From Carboxylicivirga linearis (GTDB taxonomy: Bacteria; Bacteroidota; Bacteroidia; Bacteroidales; Marinilabiliaceae): DNA of 64,000 bases. Positions 25,411-34,848 of this stretch are shown piece by piece. Position 1 is the first letter of the stretch. The number at the start of each line of letters is the position of its first letter. Location of the stretch: positions 124,001 to 188,000 of the forward strand of contig NZ_JAGUCO010000007.1 of assembly GCF_018271995.1 (NCBI RefSeq). Reading direction: 5' to 3'. The notes below the pieces were generated by a model. It was not told where the DNA came from and ran no database searches. It saw nothing but the letters and a program-made list of their open reading frames with translations. A program made the translations under genes and the position numbers.

Positions 25411-26688
25411 ATGTCCGGAAAAGAATCAGGATATTTAGATATGGAGCTTTTACGATTCACCACTGCTGGTAGCGTGGATGATGGTAAAAGTACTTTAATT
25501 GGAAGATTGTTATACGATAGTAAAGCAATTTTCGAAGATCAGATGGAAGCTATTGAACGTGTTAGCGAACGTTCTGGTCACGAGGATGTGAACTTAGCTT
25601 TATTAACCGATGGTTTAAAGTCGGAGCGTGAGCAGGGTATCACCATTGATGTGGCTTACCGTTATTTTGCTACTCCAAAACGTAAATTTATTATTGCCGA
25701 TACTCCGGGACATATTCAGTATACCCGTAACATGGTTACCGGAGCCAGTACTGCTAATGTGGCCTTGATTTTGGTGGATGCACGTCATGGAGTATTAGAA
25801 CAAACTCTGCGACATGCCTTTATTGCATCTTTGTTGCAAATACCACACGTAATCTTCTGTATCAATAAAATGGATTTGGTTGACTATAACCAGGAAACAT
25901 TTGAGAAGATTAAAGCTGATATTGATGCTGTTTCATCAAAACTTTCAGTTAAAGATATTCGATTTGTACCCATTAGTGCATTAAAAGGTGATAATGTGGT
26001 TGATCGTTCAGAATCAATGGATTGGTATGATGGGCCAACATTAATGTACTTGTTGGAAAATATTCATATCAGTAGTGATATTAATCACGATGATTTCCGT
26101 TTTCCTGTTCAATATGTGGTTCGCCCGCAATCTGCTGACTGGCCCGATTATCGTGGTTATGCCGGACGTATTGCATCGGGTGCTGTTCAATTAGGTGATG
26201 AAGTAAGTGTATTGCCTAGTGGATTCACTTCAAAAGTGAAAAGTATTGATATGATGGAGGAGTCGCTGGAGGTTGGATTTGCGCCTCAGTCGGTTTCTAT
26301 CACATTAGAAGATGATATTGATATTAGCAGGGGAGATATGTTGGTGAAATCCAATAACGGATCAAAACCAACATCAAGCCAGGATATAGATGTGATGGTT
26401 TGCTGGTTCAATGAGCGTAAGTTGGTACCACGAGGCAAATATGTTATTCGTCATACTTCAGCAGAGGCACGTGCCATGGTAACTGAAGTGTCGTACAAAA
26501 TGAACATCAATACCCTTGAGAAAAACGAAGAAGATAAAGAAATTGGAATGAATGATATAGCACGTATTAAAGTGCGTACCACTAAGCCATTATTCTTTGA
26601 TTCATACAGCAGAAACCGTAATACCGGTAGTTTAATTTTAGTTGATGAAGCAACGAATGAAACTGTTGCAGCTGGTATGATTATCTAG
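25411..26688 (+). CDS. cysN: Sulfate adenylyltransferase subunit 1 (GTPase)
   Basis: This 425-aa EF-Tu-like GTPase has the P-loop AGSVDDGKSTLIGRLL, G2-G3 region GITIDVAYRYF...DTPGHIQYTRNM and G4 NKMD, then two beta-barrel domains. GTP hydrolysis drives the CysD reaction. The length ends at the third domain, so it is a stand-alone CysN without the C-terminal APS kinase fusion. It is in one operon with cysD and ends at a strong hairpin terminator. Confidence 0.95.
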   Translation: MSGKESGYLDMELLRFTTAGSVDDGKSTLIGRLLYDSKAIFEDQMEAIERVSERSGHEDVNLALLTDGLKSEREQGITIDVAYRYFATPKRKFIIADTPGHIQYTRNMVTGASTANVALILVDARHGVLEQTLRHAFIASLLQIPHVIFCINKMDLVDYNQETFEKIKADIDAVSSKLSVKDIRFVPISALKGDNVVDRSESMDWYDGPTLMYLLENIHISSDINHDDFRFPVQYVVRPQSADWPDYRGYAGRIASGAVQLGDEVSVLPSGFTSKVKSIDMMEESLEVGFAPQSVSITLEDDIDISRGDMLVKSNNGSKPTSSQDIDVMVCWFNERKLVPRGKYVIRHTSAEARAMVTEVSYKMNINTLEKNEEDKEIGMNDIARIKVRTTKPLFFDSYSRNRNTGSLILVDEATNETVAAGMII

Positions 26689-26714
26689 TATATGATTACT
26701 CAATATATAAAGAG

Positions 26715-26748
26715 AGAGGAAGTTCTGTGAGCTTCCTCTTTTTTTTTG
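26715..26748 (+). terminator. Terminator of cysDN
   Basis: AGAGGAAG (26715-26722) pairs with CTTCCTCT (26732-26739), followed by a T9 tract. Confidence 0.9.
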
Positions 26749-26845
26749 TTTCCTTATAATTATTGATAAATAAAAATCAAGATCAGATTTACCCTTGTTT
26801 GAGTTTTTTTGTTTCTGTACCTCAATGCGGATAAGGGCTGCAGAA

Positions 26846-26938
26846 GGTGCGCACCTCACTTTTAATTGGTGCGTACCTCGCTCGAGTGAGGTAAGCACTA
26901 AGTATGTATGTTGGTGCGCACCAACATACATACTTAGT
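26846..26938. repeat. Four-copy, 22-bp-period palindromic repeat cluster ending in a 42-bp perfect palindrome
   Basis: The core GGTGCGCACC or a variant begins at 26846 (GGTGCGCACC), 26868 (GGTGCGTACC), 26890 (GGTAAGCACT) and 26913 (GGTGCGCACC), at spacings of 22, 22 and 23 bases. The last copy is the centre of a perfect palindrome with no spacer, 26897-26938, with 21-bp arms (left arm begins ACTAAGTATG). An additional imperfect palindrome is centred on CTCGAG at 26881-26886. It fills the 418-base gap between the convergent cysN and FadL-like genes, along with the two terminators. Confidence 0.85.
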
Positions 26939-27018
26939 ACTGACTTCGCTTTTTTAACCTATATGTATTGATTGGAAATAATATTTAATTAAATAGTTTG
27001 CATCATTTTAGATGGCAA

Positions 27019-27050
27019 TAAAAAAACGAACCGGATGTCCGATTCGTTTT
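27019..27050 (-). terminator. Terminator of the FadL-like gene
   Basis: AAAACGAA pairs with TTCGTTTT (27043-27050), with an additional inner CGGA/TCCG pairing. The A-run on the left is the U-tract for the minus strand. Confidence 0.85.
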
Positions 27051-27106
27051 CTGTAGCATATATTTTTAATCTAGCTTCTAGCCTCTAATCTTTAACAACT
27101 GAAATT

Positions 27107-28678
27107 CTAAAACTTCCATCCAAAAGTAAAGGAAGCCTGATGTCTTTTATTCGAAATATTGATTGGCTCATCAAAATATACTCCTTCCCAAATGGTATTA
27201 TCCGTATGTAGGAAGTAGCTGTCGTCATACATCGTCATGGCATAGGCTGCATCAAAGAAGAAGCTCTTTGCTCTAAAGCCAATGCCTCCGGTAAACATCC
27301 ATTTATCCATTTTAACATCAACCATGTCATCTTTAAAGGGAGAATCAAGGTAGGCTGCTCCACCTCTAATTGAGAAGTAAGGAACGGGCTTAATCTCAAA
27401 ACCAGCTTTTACATCGTGACTTAATTTAAAGTATTCTTTTATTTCTTGATTCAAAAGTTCGAAATCTGAAACATATCTTCCTTCAGATGTAATTTTTGAT
27501 GATTTGTTATCAGTCATTTCGTAATCTAAAGAGAGTAGGGCGATTTTACCAAGTACAAAAGCTACACTACCTTGTGCCCGGTATGGAGTACGATAATTGT
27601 ATTCAAAGGTACCAATATCTGATTCACTATAGTATTGATCGTAATTTAAGTAGTAGGAACGAATACCGTCGTAATAATCTTCAGTAATGCTATAAAAGGT
27701 GGGTGAGTGAAAAGAGGCTCCAATTCGCACAGGGTGCAGGTTCAGGATTAATCCTACTTTACCGTTAATTCCAAATCCATCTTGTTTTAAATTTGAATAA
27801 GCGTCGTAATAATCAAGATCGGTATTGTAAGCAGGATCAAAGCCAAAGACATTTATTTCTCTAAAGGTTTTTCGTTCTTCAAATCTAAAAGATTGAAAGT
27901 TGATAGAACCGCCTAAAAGTAATTTATTGCTAATATTAGCTCCCAATGTAAATCCGTATTCACCTGAGTATCCGCTTTGCTCAATAAGAAAGTTCTGATT
28001 AATCCCGTTGGGATTTCGGTAGGCAATGGTACTGGTTCCATCATCGTTGTCGGTAACAATTTCGTAATGACTAAAATATTCTGTTGAACCCTCGAAAAGA
28101 GGATCAATTAAATAGTTTTCGTAAGCAAAGTATGCTCTATCAGTCATTGCTCCAGGAGTGTACCCATTGGCTTCAAGCATTATGTTTGTTAAAAGAGTAT
28201 TGGCAACAATACCATCAGGCAAGTACTCGTCTGTTATACCAACTCCCATCTGAGAGTTCATTTTGTTATTGAAATCGGCTGTTCTGTTATAAGTAAAACC
28301 AAAATGAGTACTCACAACACCTTCCTTTTTTTCTCTTAAGGTTTGAGAGGTAGCTACTCCTCCAATCTGATTAAATGGAAAGCTGTATTCATCCTCGGTA
28401 CCTGAGAATTGTTTAAAATCAGATTCACTTCTATTAAATGAGAATGATGGTGTAAAAGCAAATTCTGAGCTTCTGTATACAGCAATACCTGCTGGATTTA
28501 TGCTTATTGCGCTTAAATCACCTCCCAGTGCACCAAATGCATTGGCCATTCCCATCGACCGTGCAGTACCTGTTAATTCTCTTTTGTTAAAACGTAAGGC
28601 ATCGTCTAATGTTTGGGCGCTTAGGTTTACAGATAGACATAATAAGCCTAATGAAAGTATATAAGATAACTTTTTCAT
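27107..28678 (-). CDS. OmpP1/FadL-type outer-membrane transport protein
   Basis: This 523-aa protein has a signal peptide (ILSLGLLCLSVNLSAQ), followed by the family N-terminus GTARSMGMANAFGALGGDLSAISINPAGIAVYRSSEF. Many amphipathic beta-strands and a terminal Trp-Lys-Phe strand follow, as in beta-barrels. FadL/TodX-like channels pass hydrophobic compounds across the outer membrane; the substrate here is unknown. It lies 30 bases downstream of the Ser/Arg-rich lipoprotein gene on the same strand, so they probably form a two-gene operon. Confidence 0.85.
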   Translation of the reverse strand: MKKLSYILSLGLLCLSVNLSAQTLDDALRFNKRELTGTARSMGMANAFGALGGDLSAISINPAGIAVYRSSEFAFTPSFSFNRSESDFKQFSGTEDEYSFPFNQIGGVATSQTLREKKEGVVSTHFGFTYNRTADFNNKMNSQMGVGITDEYLPDGIVANTLLTNIMLEANGYTPGAMTDRAYFAYENYLIDPLFEGSTEYFSHYEIVTDNDDGTSTIAYRNPNGINQNFLIEQSGYSGEYGFTLGANISNKLLLGGSINFQSFRFEERKTFREINVFGFDPAYNTDLDYYDAYSNLKQDGFGINGKVGLILNLHPVRIGASFHSPTFYSITEDYYDGIRSYYLNYDQYYSESDIGTFEYNYRTPYRAQGSVAFVLGKIALLSLDYEMTDNKSSKITSEGRYVSDFELLNQEIKEYFKLSHDVKAGFEIKPVPYFSIRGGAAYLDSPFKDDMVDVKMDKWMFTGGIGFRAKSFFFDAAYAMTMYDDSYFLHTDNTIWEGVYFDEPINISNKRHQASFTFGWKF

Positions 28679-28708
28679 GATTTTATAAATTAGAGTTTTG
28701 GTTAAGTT

Positions 28709-30235
28709 TTATCTTCTACCGCCGCTACGGCTCGATCCACCTGAGCTTCTTGAACTGCCACTACTTCTTGATCCGCCTCCCGACGATCCGCCGCTATAAC
28801 TTCTTGAGCTGGATCCGCTATAGCTGCTTCTTGAACTAGATCCCGAACTGGAGCTTCTTGAGCTGCTACTACTTGAGCTATAACTGCTACGAGAGCTTCT
28901 TGAACTACTGCTACTATAACTGCTTCTTGAACTTGAACTCGAAGGAGTATACGAACTCCTACTGCTACTTGATGAACGAGCAGGTGTATAGCTCGATCGT
29001 GATGAAGAGCTTCTGGTAGCACTTGAATACCTGCTAGGCGAACTGCTTGAAGTTCTTGCGCTTGTACTGTTTCGGGCACTCGATGAAGAAGTTCGTGTGT
29101 AATTACTGTTTCGGTTGTAACTAGCTCTGGATGAGCTGGTGTAATTATTTGAAGGTGAATAACTCCTTCGGGTGGTTCTTGTAGAACTTACCCTTGCATC
29201 TGTACTCTTAGTTGTACCTGTAGCACCTCTTGTATAGGTTCTTCCGGTATTGGTATTGGTAATTACTCTTTGGTTTCTATCGTTATACGAAACTCGTGTA
29301 TTACCTCTTGTATAAGCATCTCTGCTGATTGTGTTTCTTGTATTTTTTAGTTGGCTGGAAGTTCTTGATGTACTGGCTGCTCTGCTTCCCGATCTGCTCG
29401 TGGCGTAATTCATGCCTCGTGGACGATATTCTCTGGGGCGCCCAATTGAGCCTCCGCCACCGTATGGAGGATAATAACCTCCACCACCATACCAACCACC
29501 ACAGTAATATGGAGGGTAGTTGTACCAACCACAGCCACCATACCAGCCACCCCAACTATACAAAGGGTCCCAGTAACCGCCATAATAAGGCCATCCCCAA
29601 CCCCATGAAGAATATCCCCAACCCCAATAAAAGGAGAAGTTCCAGCTCCAAGGGTTTCTGTTCATACCGTAATTAAACATGTAATCGTTGTAAATTGGAT
29701 TACTCCACGTAGGTATCATATAGGCATAATTCCCGTCTACATAAACATTCCAATCATAGGTATTCATGAATACTATGTCGTTGAACAATGGCGATCCGTA
29801 TGGAATACCTGTAAATGGGCCATGGAATTTTATCAATCGTTCAGCATAATTCTGATCCATTTTTGAGCCTTGGAAGCCATCTACCCAATAACCTGTTTCT
29901 TCATTGTAATAAAGTAATGAATCAACCTCTGTTATTGAATCATTGCCTAGAAGCGTAAGGTATTCAGTTTGAATTTGCGAGAAATTGCGATTTTCATCTT
30001 GTGCTAATTCCGATTTCTCGTATTCGTATTTGAGCTGTTCAAAATCTTTTTCGTCCTGCTTTTGTACATTGGCATCAGCTTGAACCGGCACATACTTGTT
30101 AGAGACGGTTAAAGGTTCTTCATTAGGACTGTAATACAAATCATCCTGAAAGTAACTGCTATCATTCCATTTTGTTGAGCTACATGCTGCAAGAAATGAC
30201 AGTAAAATAAGGCTTATGAATGGCTTTGAACGCAT
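28709..30235 (-). CDS. Lipoprotein with Trp/Gly/Tyr-rich core and Ser/Arg low-complexity tail
   Basis: This 508-aa protein has a lipobox ending at Cys18 (LAACSS). Residues 20-185 are ordinary and include a conserved-looking YAERLIKFHGPFTGIPYGSP block. Residues about 191-263 are extremely rich in Trp, Gly and Tyr (WGWGYSSWGWGWPYYGG), and from about 280 to the end the chain is almost only Ser, Arg, Tyr and Thr. Such proteins are often mislabelled vitellogenin-like in Bacteroidota; function is unknown. The start is marked by GGAGGA seven bases before ATG, a rare good Shine-Dalgarno site. The opposite-frame ORFs across the tail are artefacts of its composition. Confidence 0.8.
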   Translation of the reverse strand: MRSKPFISLILLSFLAACSSTKWNDSSYFQDDLYYSPNEEPLTVSNKYVPVQADANVQKQDEKDFEQLKYEYEKSELAQDENRNFSQIQTEYLTLLGNDSITEVDSLLYYNEETGYWVDGFQGSKMDQNYAERLIKFHGPFTGIPYGSPLFNDIVFMNTYDWNVYVDGNYAYMIPTWSNPIYNDYMFNYGMNRNPWSWNFSFYWGWGYSSWGWGWPYYGGYWDPLYSWGGWYGGCGWYNYPPYYCGGWYGGGGYYPPYGGGGSIGRPREYRPRGMNYATSRSGSRAASTSRTSSQLKNTRNTISRDAYTRGNTRVSYNDRNQRVITNTNTGRTYTRGATGTTKSTDARVSSTRTTRRSYSPSNNYTSSSRASYNRNSNYTRTSSSSARNSTSARTSSSSPSRYSSATRSSSSRSSYTPARSSSSSRSSYTPSSSSSRSSYSSSSSRSSRSSYSSSSSSSRSSSSGSSSRSSYSGSSSRSYSGGSSGGGSRSSGSSRSSGGSSRSGGRR

Positions 30236-30477
30236 AATGATTCCTCCAATAGTTGAACGGTTTATTTACTTAAAATTGAGCAAAAAGCGTACCATTAATT
30301 TAAAAATTGCAAAAAAAGCTAAAAATTATTATTAATTGTTCCCCTGCTTTTTTGTTTAAGCGTATTTGAATGCTGAAGCAAGATTAAAAAAAAGGCACTT
30401 AACTGCCTAATGTTTTGGTTGAAATTTTGTTATTTTGTGCATCTTACAAGAATTTGGAATAATATAAGTGAATAGAT

Positions 30478-31953
30478 ATGGCAAAAGTGTTAACGCCTAG
30501 AAGTGAAAGTTATGCACAATGGTACAACGACCTTGTGTTAAAAGCGGATCTAGCTGAGAATTCGGCTGTTCGTGGATGTATGGTAATCAAGCCTTATGGA
30601 TACGCCATTTGGGAAAAAATGCAGGCTCAATTAGATCGCATGTTTAAAGAAACAGGGCATGAGAATGCTTACTTCCCCATTTTTATTCCAAAATCATTCT
30701 TTAGTAAAGAGGCCGATCATGTTGAAGGGTTTGCAAAAGAATGTGCTGTTGTTACTCACTACCGTTTAATGAATGATCCGAATGGTGATGGTGTAGTGGT
30801 TGATCCGGAAGCTAAGCTGGAAGAAGAGCTAATTGTTCGACCAACCTCAGAGACTATTATCTGGAATACATATAAAAACTGGATTCAGTCGTATCGCGAT
30901 TTGCCAATCAAGTGTAATCAATGGGCTAATGTGGTTCGTTGGGAGATGCGTACTCGTTTATTCCTGAGGACAGCTGAATTTTTATGGCAAGAAGGGCATA
31001 CAGCTCATTCAACCAAGCAAGAAGCAATTGAGGAAACTGAAACAATGATTGGAGTGTACGCCGATTTTGCTGAAAAATATATGGCTGTGCCGGTTATCAA
31101 AGGATTAAAAACTGCAAGTGAGCGTTTTGCTGGTGCATTAGAGACTTATACTATTGAAGCTTTAATGCAGGATGGAAAAGCCTTACAGTCAGGTACGTCA
31201 CACTTCTTAGGTCAGAATTTTGCTAAAGCTTTTGATGTGAAGTTTGCCAATAAAGAAGGGAAAGAAGATTATGTTTGGGCAACTTCATGGGGAGTATCAA
31301 CTCGTTTGATGGGTGCTTTAATTATGGCACACTCCGATGATAATGGAATGGTATTGCCTCCAAAATTGGCTCCATTCCAGGTAGTAATTGTTCCAATTTA
31401 TCGTAAAGATGAAGAACTGGAGAAAATTAAAGTGGTAGCTGAAGATATCAGGAAGAAATTGATAGGACGTGGTATTGATGTTAAATTTGATTTTAGCGAT
31501 AATAAAAAACCAGGTTGGAAATTTGCTGAGTACGAATTAAAAGGTGTACCAGTTCGTTTAGCTATTGGGCCACGTGATATTGAAAATGGAACTGTTGAGG
31601 TTGCTCGTCGTGATACCTTATCAAAAGAAACTGTTCCATTGGAAGGTATTGATGCTCATATTGCTGATTTGTTGGATCAGATTCAAGAGAATATTTATAA
31701 GAAGGCAATAGATTTTAGAGCTGAAACCACTACTCCGGTTGAAACATACGATGAGTTTAAGAAAGTTCTGGAAGAAAAAGGCGGTTTTATTTTGGCTCAC
31801 TGGGATGGTACTCCAGAAACAGAAGAGAAGATTAAAAACGAAACAAAGGCTACTATTCGTTGTATTCCATTAGATCAACCTGATGAAGATGGAGTTTGCA
31901 TGGTAACAGGTAAGCCTTCTAAGAAAAGAGTATTATTTGCAAAAGCATATTAA
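30478..31953 (+). CDS. proS: Prolyl-tRNA synthetase, short (archaeal/eukaryal) type
   Basis: This 491-aa class II synthetase has motif 2 ([26 protein letters not shown]), motif 3 ([15 protein letters not shown]), an anticodon-binding domain ([11 protein letters not shown]...) and the C-terminal zinc-like domain typical of the short ProRS. It lacks the ~180-residue editing insertion of the bacterial long form. It charges tRNA-Pro. It is monocistronic, with a strong terminator after it. Confidence 0.95.
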   Translation: MAKVLTPRSESYAQWYNDLVLKADLAENSAVRGCMVIKPYGYAIWEKMQAQLDRMFKETGHENAYFPIFIPKSFFSKEADHVEGFAKECAVVTHYRLMNDPNGDGVVVDPEAKLEEELIVRPTSETIIWNTYKNWIQSYRDLPIKCNQWANVVRWEMRTRLFLRTAEFLWQEGHTAHSTKQEAIEETETMIGVYADFAEKYMAVPVIKGLKTASERFAGALETYTIEALMQDGKALQSGTSHFLGQNFAKAFDVKFANKEGKEDYVWATSWGVSTRLMGALIMAHSDDNGMVLPPKLAPFQVVIVPIYRKDEELEKIKVVAEDIRKKLIGRGIDVKFDFSDNKKPGWKFAEYELKGVPVRLAIGPRDIENGTVEVARRDTLSKETVPLEGIDAHIADLLDQIQENIYKKAIDFRAETTTPVETYDEFKKVLEEKGGFILAHWDGTPETEEKIKNETKATIRCIPLDQPDEDGVCMVTGKPSKKRVLFAKAY

Positions 31954-31976
31954 TAAGCAAACTAAGTTATATAGAG

Positions 31977-32007
31977 AGAGAAATCATTTTGATTTCTCTT
32001 TTTTTTG
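31977..32007 (+). terminator. Terminator of proS
   Basis: AGAGAAATCA (31977-31986) pairs with TGATTTCTCT (31990-31999), followed by a long T-tract. Confidence 0.92.
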
Positions 32008-32041
32008 CCTTTATTTATAGAGTTGATTAAAACCGTTAATC

Positions 32042-32734
32042 ATGAGTCAAAAAAATGAAGTTTCACAGTCTATTGTGCAATTGCTGAATACCAAAGCTGT
32101 AGTGAAGCAAGATGTTTTTGCATCAACTCATAAGTATTTCGAAATTCTAAAAGACGTTTTAAAAAAGGCGGTGGATATTTATAATCCGCAGATAAATCCT
32201 AAAGATCAACGTCTTGAACTGAACTACACCGATAAAGGAGAGTTTGTTGTGCAGTTAAAGGTGGCGGGTGATGTTTTAGTTTTTCAGATGCATACCAATG
32301 CTTTTGTTTTTGATCGCGATCATGAAGTGTGGAAAAGCGAGTATGTTAAATCAGACGTTACTAATTCTTTTTGTGGGGTTATTAATATCTATAACTTCCT
32401 GCACGATTCATTCCGGTATAACCGGCTTAATGATTTAGGATATCTGATTGCCCGAGTTTTTATTAATAAAGACGGGCATTATTTTGTTGAAGGTAAAAGA
32501 CAAAAAGGAACAGGAATCAATCATTTTGGAACTTCTGTGTTAGATGAAGATAACTGGCTTAAGATTGTGGAAACAGCCGTTCTTTATGCCTTGGAATTTG
32601 ACCTGTTGGTTCCTCCATATGATGACATGAAAATTATTTCGATGATGCAGATGAATGATGAGATTTTGAACTCACAAATGAGGACGGGAAAACGCTTAGG
32701 TTTTATTTACAAATCAGACGATGTTAAACAGTAA
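32042..32734 (+). CDS. Conserved Bacteroidota protein of unknown function (230 aa)
   Basis: No family is recognised. The protein is soluble, without signal peptide or membrane segment. It looks alpha/beta, with an N-terminal helix (SIVQLLNTKAVVKQDVF), a beta-rich middle (LELNYTDKGEFVVQLKVAG, VLVFQMHTNAFVF) and a conserved-looking YNRLNDLGYLIARVFINKDGHYFVEG. Twelve bases separate it from pepT, so they are likely co-transcribed. Nothing in it suggests a catalytic centre. Confidence 0.7.
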   Translation: MSQKNEVSQSIVQLLNTKAVVKQDVFASTHKYFEILKDVLKKAVDIYNPQINPKDQRLELNYTDKGEFVVQLKVAGDVLVFQMHTNAFVFDRDHEVWKSEYVKSDVTNSFCGVINIYNFLHDSFRYNRLNDLGYLIARVFINKDGHYFVEGKRQKGTGINHFGTSVLDEDNWLKIVETAVLYALEFDLLVPPYDDMKIISMMQMNDEILNSQMRTGKRLGFIYKSDDVKQ

Positions 32735-32746
32735 CAACTTAATATA

Positions 32747-33973
32747 ATGGATAATTTATTACAACGATTTTTGGGTTATGTAAAAATAGACACCCAATCT
32801 GATACAGATACAGGATTAACACCATCAACACCGGGGCAGATGAAATTTGCCGAAAAGTTGGTGGAAGAATTAAAATCAATTGGACTGAGTGAAGTGGAAG
32901 TGGATGATAATGGTTATGTTATGGCCACCGTTCCAGCTACAGTTGAAGGAGATATTCCTGTTATTGGATTCATAGCACATATGGATACTAGTCCTGATTT
33001 TAGTGGGCGCCATGTTAAACCTCGTGTTATTGAAAATTATCAGGGAGGAGATATTCTTTTAAACAAAGAGCAGGATATTACGCTTACAGTTTCTGATTTT
33101 CCTGAGGTTGAAAAATACAAAGGACAGGATTTAATTGTAACCGACGGAACAACATTATTAGGTGCTGATGATAAAGCCGGAGTAACTGAAATAGTTACGG
33201 CGATGGAATATTTACTGGCTCATCCTGAAATCAAACACGGTAAAATTCGTATTTGTTTTACTCCGGATGAAGAAATAGGTGCCGGTGCTGATCATTTTGA
33301 TGTGGAAAAGTTTGGTGCTGAATTTGCCTACACAATGGATGGTTCTGAAATTGGAGAGTTAGAGTTTGAAAATTTCAATGCTGCCTATGCTAAATTAACC
33401 ATCCATGGTCGTATGGTGCATCCGGGATATGCCAAACGAAAAATGCGTAACTCTATTCGCATAGCTAATCAAATTATGACCATGTTACCTCGTCATGAAA
33501 CGCCTGAGCATACTGAAGGTTATGAAGGTTTTTATCATTTAATGTCATTCAATGGTGATGTGGAAAAAACCGAAATGATGTATATCATTCGCGATTTTAA
33601 GCGTGATCGTTTTGAAGATCGAAAGAAAGAATTAGACCATCTTATTAATAAAATTAATTCGGAATATGGCGAGGGTACTGCTGAAATTGAGATGAAAGAT
33701 CAATACTATAATATGCGTGAGAAGGTGGAACCTGTAATGCATGTAGTAGATTTTGCAGAGCAAGCCATGAAGGAGTTAGGAATTGAACCTAATGTAAAAC
33801 CCATAAGGGGAGGAACTGACGGAGCTCGTTTATCATATATGGGCTTGCCAACACCCAATATTTTTGCGGGTGGGCATAACTTTCATGGAAGGTTTGAGTT
33901 TGTGCCAGTTCAGAGCATGATTAAAGCAACAGAAGTTATTGTGAAAATATCAGAATTAGTAGCAAAAAAATAA
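32747..33973 (+). CDS. pepT: Peptidase T (tripeptide aminopeptidase)
   Basis: This 408-aa M20 metallopeptidase has zinc-binding [27 protein letters not shown] (bridging Asp), the catalytic [15 protein letters not shown] and the C-terminal [13 protein letters not shown] with the last His ligand. It removes the N-terminal residue from tripeptides in the cytoplasm. It is the second gene of a pair with the 230-aa unknown protein. Confidence 0.93.
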   Translation: MDNLLQRFLGYVKIDTQSDTDTGLTPSTPGQMKFAEKLVEELKSIGLSEVEVDDNGYVMATVPATVEGDIPVIGFIAHMDTSPDFSGRHVKPRVIENYQGGDILLNKEQDITLTVSDFPEVEKYKGQDLIVTDGTTLLGADDKAGVTEIVTAMEYLLAHPEIKHGKIRICFTPDEEIGAGADHFDVEKFGAEFAYTMDGSEIGELEFENFNAAYAKLTIHGRMVHPGYAKRKMRNSIRIANQIMTMLPRHETPEHTEGYEGFYHLMSFNGDVEKTEMMYIIRDFKRDRFEDRKKELDHLINKINSEYGEGTAEIEMKDQYYNMREKVEPVMHVVDFAEQAMKELGIEPNVKPIRGGTDGARLSYMGLPTPNIFAGGHNFHGRFEFVPVQSMIKATEVIVKISELVAKK

Positions 33974-34115
33974 CACTCATCGTTGAACAACAGCAATACT
34001 GTTTTGTTTGAAGAGAGTTCCCGGATATCAAACAATTTATATGATAGTTTAGATATTGGATTAAAATTAACTCTGATTTAGATAAAATATTAATTAACAT
34101 TTAAAAAATATAATT

Positions 34116-34748
34116 ATGGCTGTATTAGTTGGAAAGAAAGCTCCATCATTTAGCGCCAGTGCTGTTGTAAATGGTGGCGAAATTGTTGAAAACTACTCTT
34201 TGGATCAATTCTTAGGTAAGAAATATGTAGTACTTTATTTCTATCCTGCCGATTTTACTTTTGTTTGTCCTACCGAAATTATTGCATTTCAGGATAAGAT
34301 TGCTGAATTTGAAAGCCGTGGCGTTGAAGTTATTGGTGTTTCGGTTGATTCAGAATTTTCTCACTGGAAGTGGTTGCAAACAGAACCTAAAGAAGGTGGT
34401 ATTAAAGGAGTGAAGTATCCTTTGATTGCTGATAGTAGCATGACTATCTCTGAAAACTATGATGTTTTAGCCGGAGAATATGACTATAACGAAGATGGTC
34501 AAATCGTTTTTGCAGGAACACCACAAGCTTATCGTGGATTATTCTTAATCGATAAAGAAGGTATCGTTCGTCATCAGGTAGTAAATGATATGCCATTAGG
34601 TCGTAGTGTTGACGAGGCTATTCGTATGGTTGATGCACTTCAGTTCTTTGAAGAAAACGGAGAAGTTTGCCCTGCTAACTGGCACAAAGGAGATAAAGGA
34701 TTATCTGCTACACAAGAAGGTATTGCTGAGTACTTAGGAAATAACTAA
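34116..34748 (+). CDS. Typical 2-Cys peroxiredoxin
   Basis: This 210-aa protein of the Prx1/AhpC subfamily has the peroxidatic Cys in DFTFVCPTEI (about residue 50) and the resolving Cys in GEVCPANW (about 173). It reduces H2O2 and organic peroxides. No ahpF, thioredoxin reductase or OxyR gene is adjacent, so the reductant system is elsewhere. It has its own terminator and is monocistronic. Confidence 0.92.
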   Translation: MAVLVGKKAPSFSASAVVNGGEIVENYSLDQFLGKKYVVLYFYPADFTFVCPTEIIAFQDKIAEFESRGVEVIGVSVDSEFSHWKWLQTEPKEGGIKGVKYPLIADSSMTISENYDVLAGEYDYNEDGQIVFAGTPQAYRGLFLIDKEGIVRHQVVNDMPLGRSVDEAIRMVDALQFFEENGEVCPANWHKGDKGLSATQEGIAEYLGNN

Positions 34749-34769
34749 TTTATTCAAAAATATGTTTGG

Positions 34770-34797
34770 AAAGCACCTCAAATGGGGTGCTTTTTTA
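34770..34797 (+). terminator. Terminator of the peroxiredoxin gene
   Basis: AAAGCACC (34770-34777) pairs with GGTGCTTT (34786-34793), followed by T6. It lies inside the over-extended open frame of the next gene, which helps exclude the early start of pabB. Confidence 0.9.
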
Positions 34798-34836
34798 TTT
34801 TCATATAGCTTGATGATTGGCTGGCTAAATATTTAT

Positions 34837-34844
34837 TATTTTTG
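34837..34844 (+). promoter_or_regulatory. -7 box four bases before the pabB start
   Basis: TATTTTTG is followed by CAGA and then ATG 34849. With the usual Bacteroidota spacing, transcription would start at or next to the ATG, giving a (near-)leaderless mRNA. Confidence 0.6.
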
Positions 34845-34848
34845 CAGA

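Noticed and set aside
28702-29079. 125-aa minus-strand open frame overlapping the Ser/Arg-rich tail
   Set aside because: Out-of-frame shadow: low-complexity Ser/Arg codons read as Ala/Val/Gln repeats; no independent start signal.
29301-29676. Trp- and His-rich open frames on both strands across the Trp/Gly-rich segment
   Set aside because: Shadows of the lipoprotein gene caused by its TGG/GGN composition.
30391-30408. AGGCA...TGCCT hairpin with a T8 tract on the minus strand between the lipoprotein gene and proS
   Set aside because: It would act only on an antisense transcript from proS; no gene or promoter for such an RNA could be supported.
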